Source of the DNA: Bacteriovorax stolpii
GTDB lineage: Bacteria > Bdellovibrionota > Bacteriovoracia > Bacteriovoracales > Bacteriovoracaceae
DNA: 6,632 bases
Direction: 5' to 3'
Assembly (NCBI GenBank): GCA_945862475.1
Contig: CAMAYW010000139.1
Coordinates: 1 to 6,632 of the forward strand
This document shows, piece after piece, positions 6,180 to 6,632 of this stretch (positions are counted from its first letter, which is position 1; every line of letters begins with the position of its first letter). Below the pieces are notes generated by a model. The model saw only the letters and a list, made by a program, of their open reading frames with translations, had not been told where the DNA came from and ran no database searches. The position numbers and the translations under genes are program-made.

Positions 6180-6201
6180 TACAAATTATTTAGATGATTA
6201 C

Positions 6202-6632
6202 TCAAAAAACAAGGGAGTTCAGGTACTTAACAAATTCTTGGGAGAGATCGCCCCTATGGGCAGAAAAATGTTTTAAAAGATGATCTCGATAAGAAATTCC
6301 CAAGGATCCTCTCCAGATATCTTCACCAAAAGGTGAAACTCTTCGACGATCATCTAAGTGATCAGGTCTCAAGACCAAGACTTGGTAAAATTGATGATTT
6401 TCTAAAACTAAAATCTCTTCAACTAAGGAAACGGATTTGGAATAAAGAAGGGATCTCAGCTCAAGAATATTTTTATGTGGAGATATAACGATCTTCGAAG
6501 AATGATCAATTTGAGAAATGAGTGAAGATATGATTTCACCTATTTCTTTCCCCCCCATACCAGCAATAAAGATGATATTTTTATCGCTTGATATTGATAT
6601 GTTTTGTCCTTTCTTACGAACAATATTTAAAT
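6202..6632 (-). CDS. trmK: TrmK-like tRNA (adenine-N1) methyltransferase, 5' end outside the window
   Basis: The frame is open from the window edge through the last 142 codons, so the true start is beyond position 6632 and the ATG at 6558 is internal. The visible part begins in the second half of a Rossmann methyltransferase: strand NIIFIAG, then the loop GMGGKEIGEII. This matches the IAGMGG motif of the TrmK family (SAM-dependent methylation of A22 N1 in tRNA). The order that follows is also TrmK-like: a strand and helix KIVISPHKNILELRSLLYSK (family LILQPN...LRxWL), then EEILVLENHQFYQVLVL (family EElvxExgxxYeii), then a short helical C-terminus. The SAM-binding N-terminal motifs are outside the window. 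The helical tail is shorter than in the Bacillus-type enzyme. Another GMGG methyltransferase is possible. It is followed after 37 bases by the receiver/PilZ-like gene on the same strand. Confidence 0.6.
   Translation of the reverse strand, partial: LNIVRKKGQNISISSDKNIIFIAGMGGKEIGEIISSLISQIDHSSKIVISPHKNILELRSLLYSKSVSLVEEILVLENHQFYQVLVLRPDHLDDRRRVSPFGEDIWRGSLGISYRDHLLKHFSAHRGDLSQEFVKYLNSLVF

Overview
The window is a compact, AT-rich bacterial chromosome segment (my estimate is roughly 35-40% GC) with no mobile elements, RNA genes or CRISPR. Tightly packed genes, overlapping starts, Gram-negative-type envelope and membrane genes, and a two-component/PilZ-like regulator suggest a low-GC Gram-negative. 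A Bacteriovorax/Bdellovibrio-type organism (Bdellovibrionota) fits best. That placement is inference from gene style and cannot be proven from this sequence alone.

Layout: (1) Positions 1-333 hold a small minus-strand gene of unknown function (76 aa). It has a TTG start, a strong Shine-Dalgarno and a good downstream rho-independent terminator. (2) Positions 334-526 are a divergent, AT-rich intergenic region carrying promoter candidates for both directions and a perfect 9-bp inverted repeat. (3) Positions 527-4211 form a plus-strand three-gene operon: a MoxR-type AAA+ ATPase, a DUF58 membrane-anchored protein and a TgpA-like transmembrane transglutaminase. Each junction overlaps by a few bases. 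(4) Positions 4208-4384 hold a 58-aa minus-strand membrane microprotein, convergent with the transglutaminase and overlapping it by 4 bases at the stop codons. (5) Positions 4428-6164, minus strand, encode a 578-aa protein that reads as a duplicated receiver/PilZ-like unit with a low-complexity charged tail. (6) Positions 6202-6632, minus strand, hold the 3' part of a methyltransferase gene resembling TrmK (tRNA m1A22), cut by the window edge.

How they work together: the MoxR/DUF58/transglutaminase trio is a widely conserved module in which the AAA+ ATPase is thought to act as a chaperone or activator for the membrane partners; its substrate is generally unknown. The minus-strand set (TrmK-like, receiver/PilZ-like, microprotein) is co-directional and closely spaced. 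The latter two genes nevertheless each have a promoter-like element whose -10 box ends only 6 bases before the ATG, which would give leaderless mRNAs. The points most worth attention are the REC-PilZ-REC-PilZ architecture, the microprotein gene and these apparent leaderless promoters.
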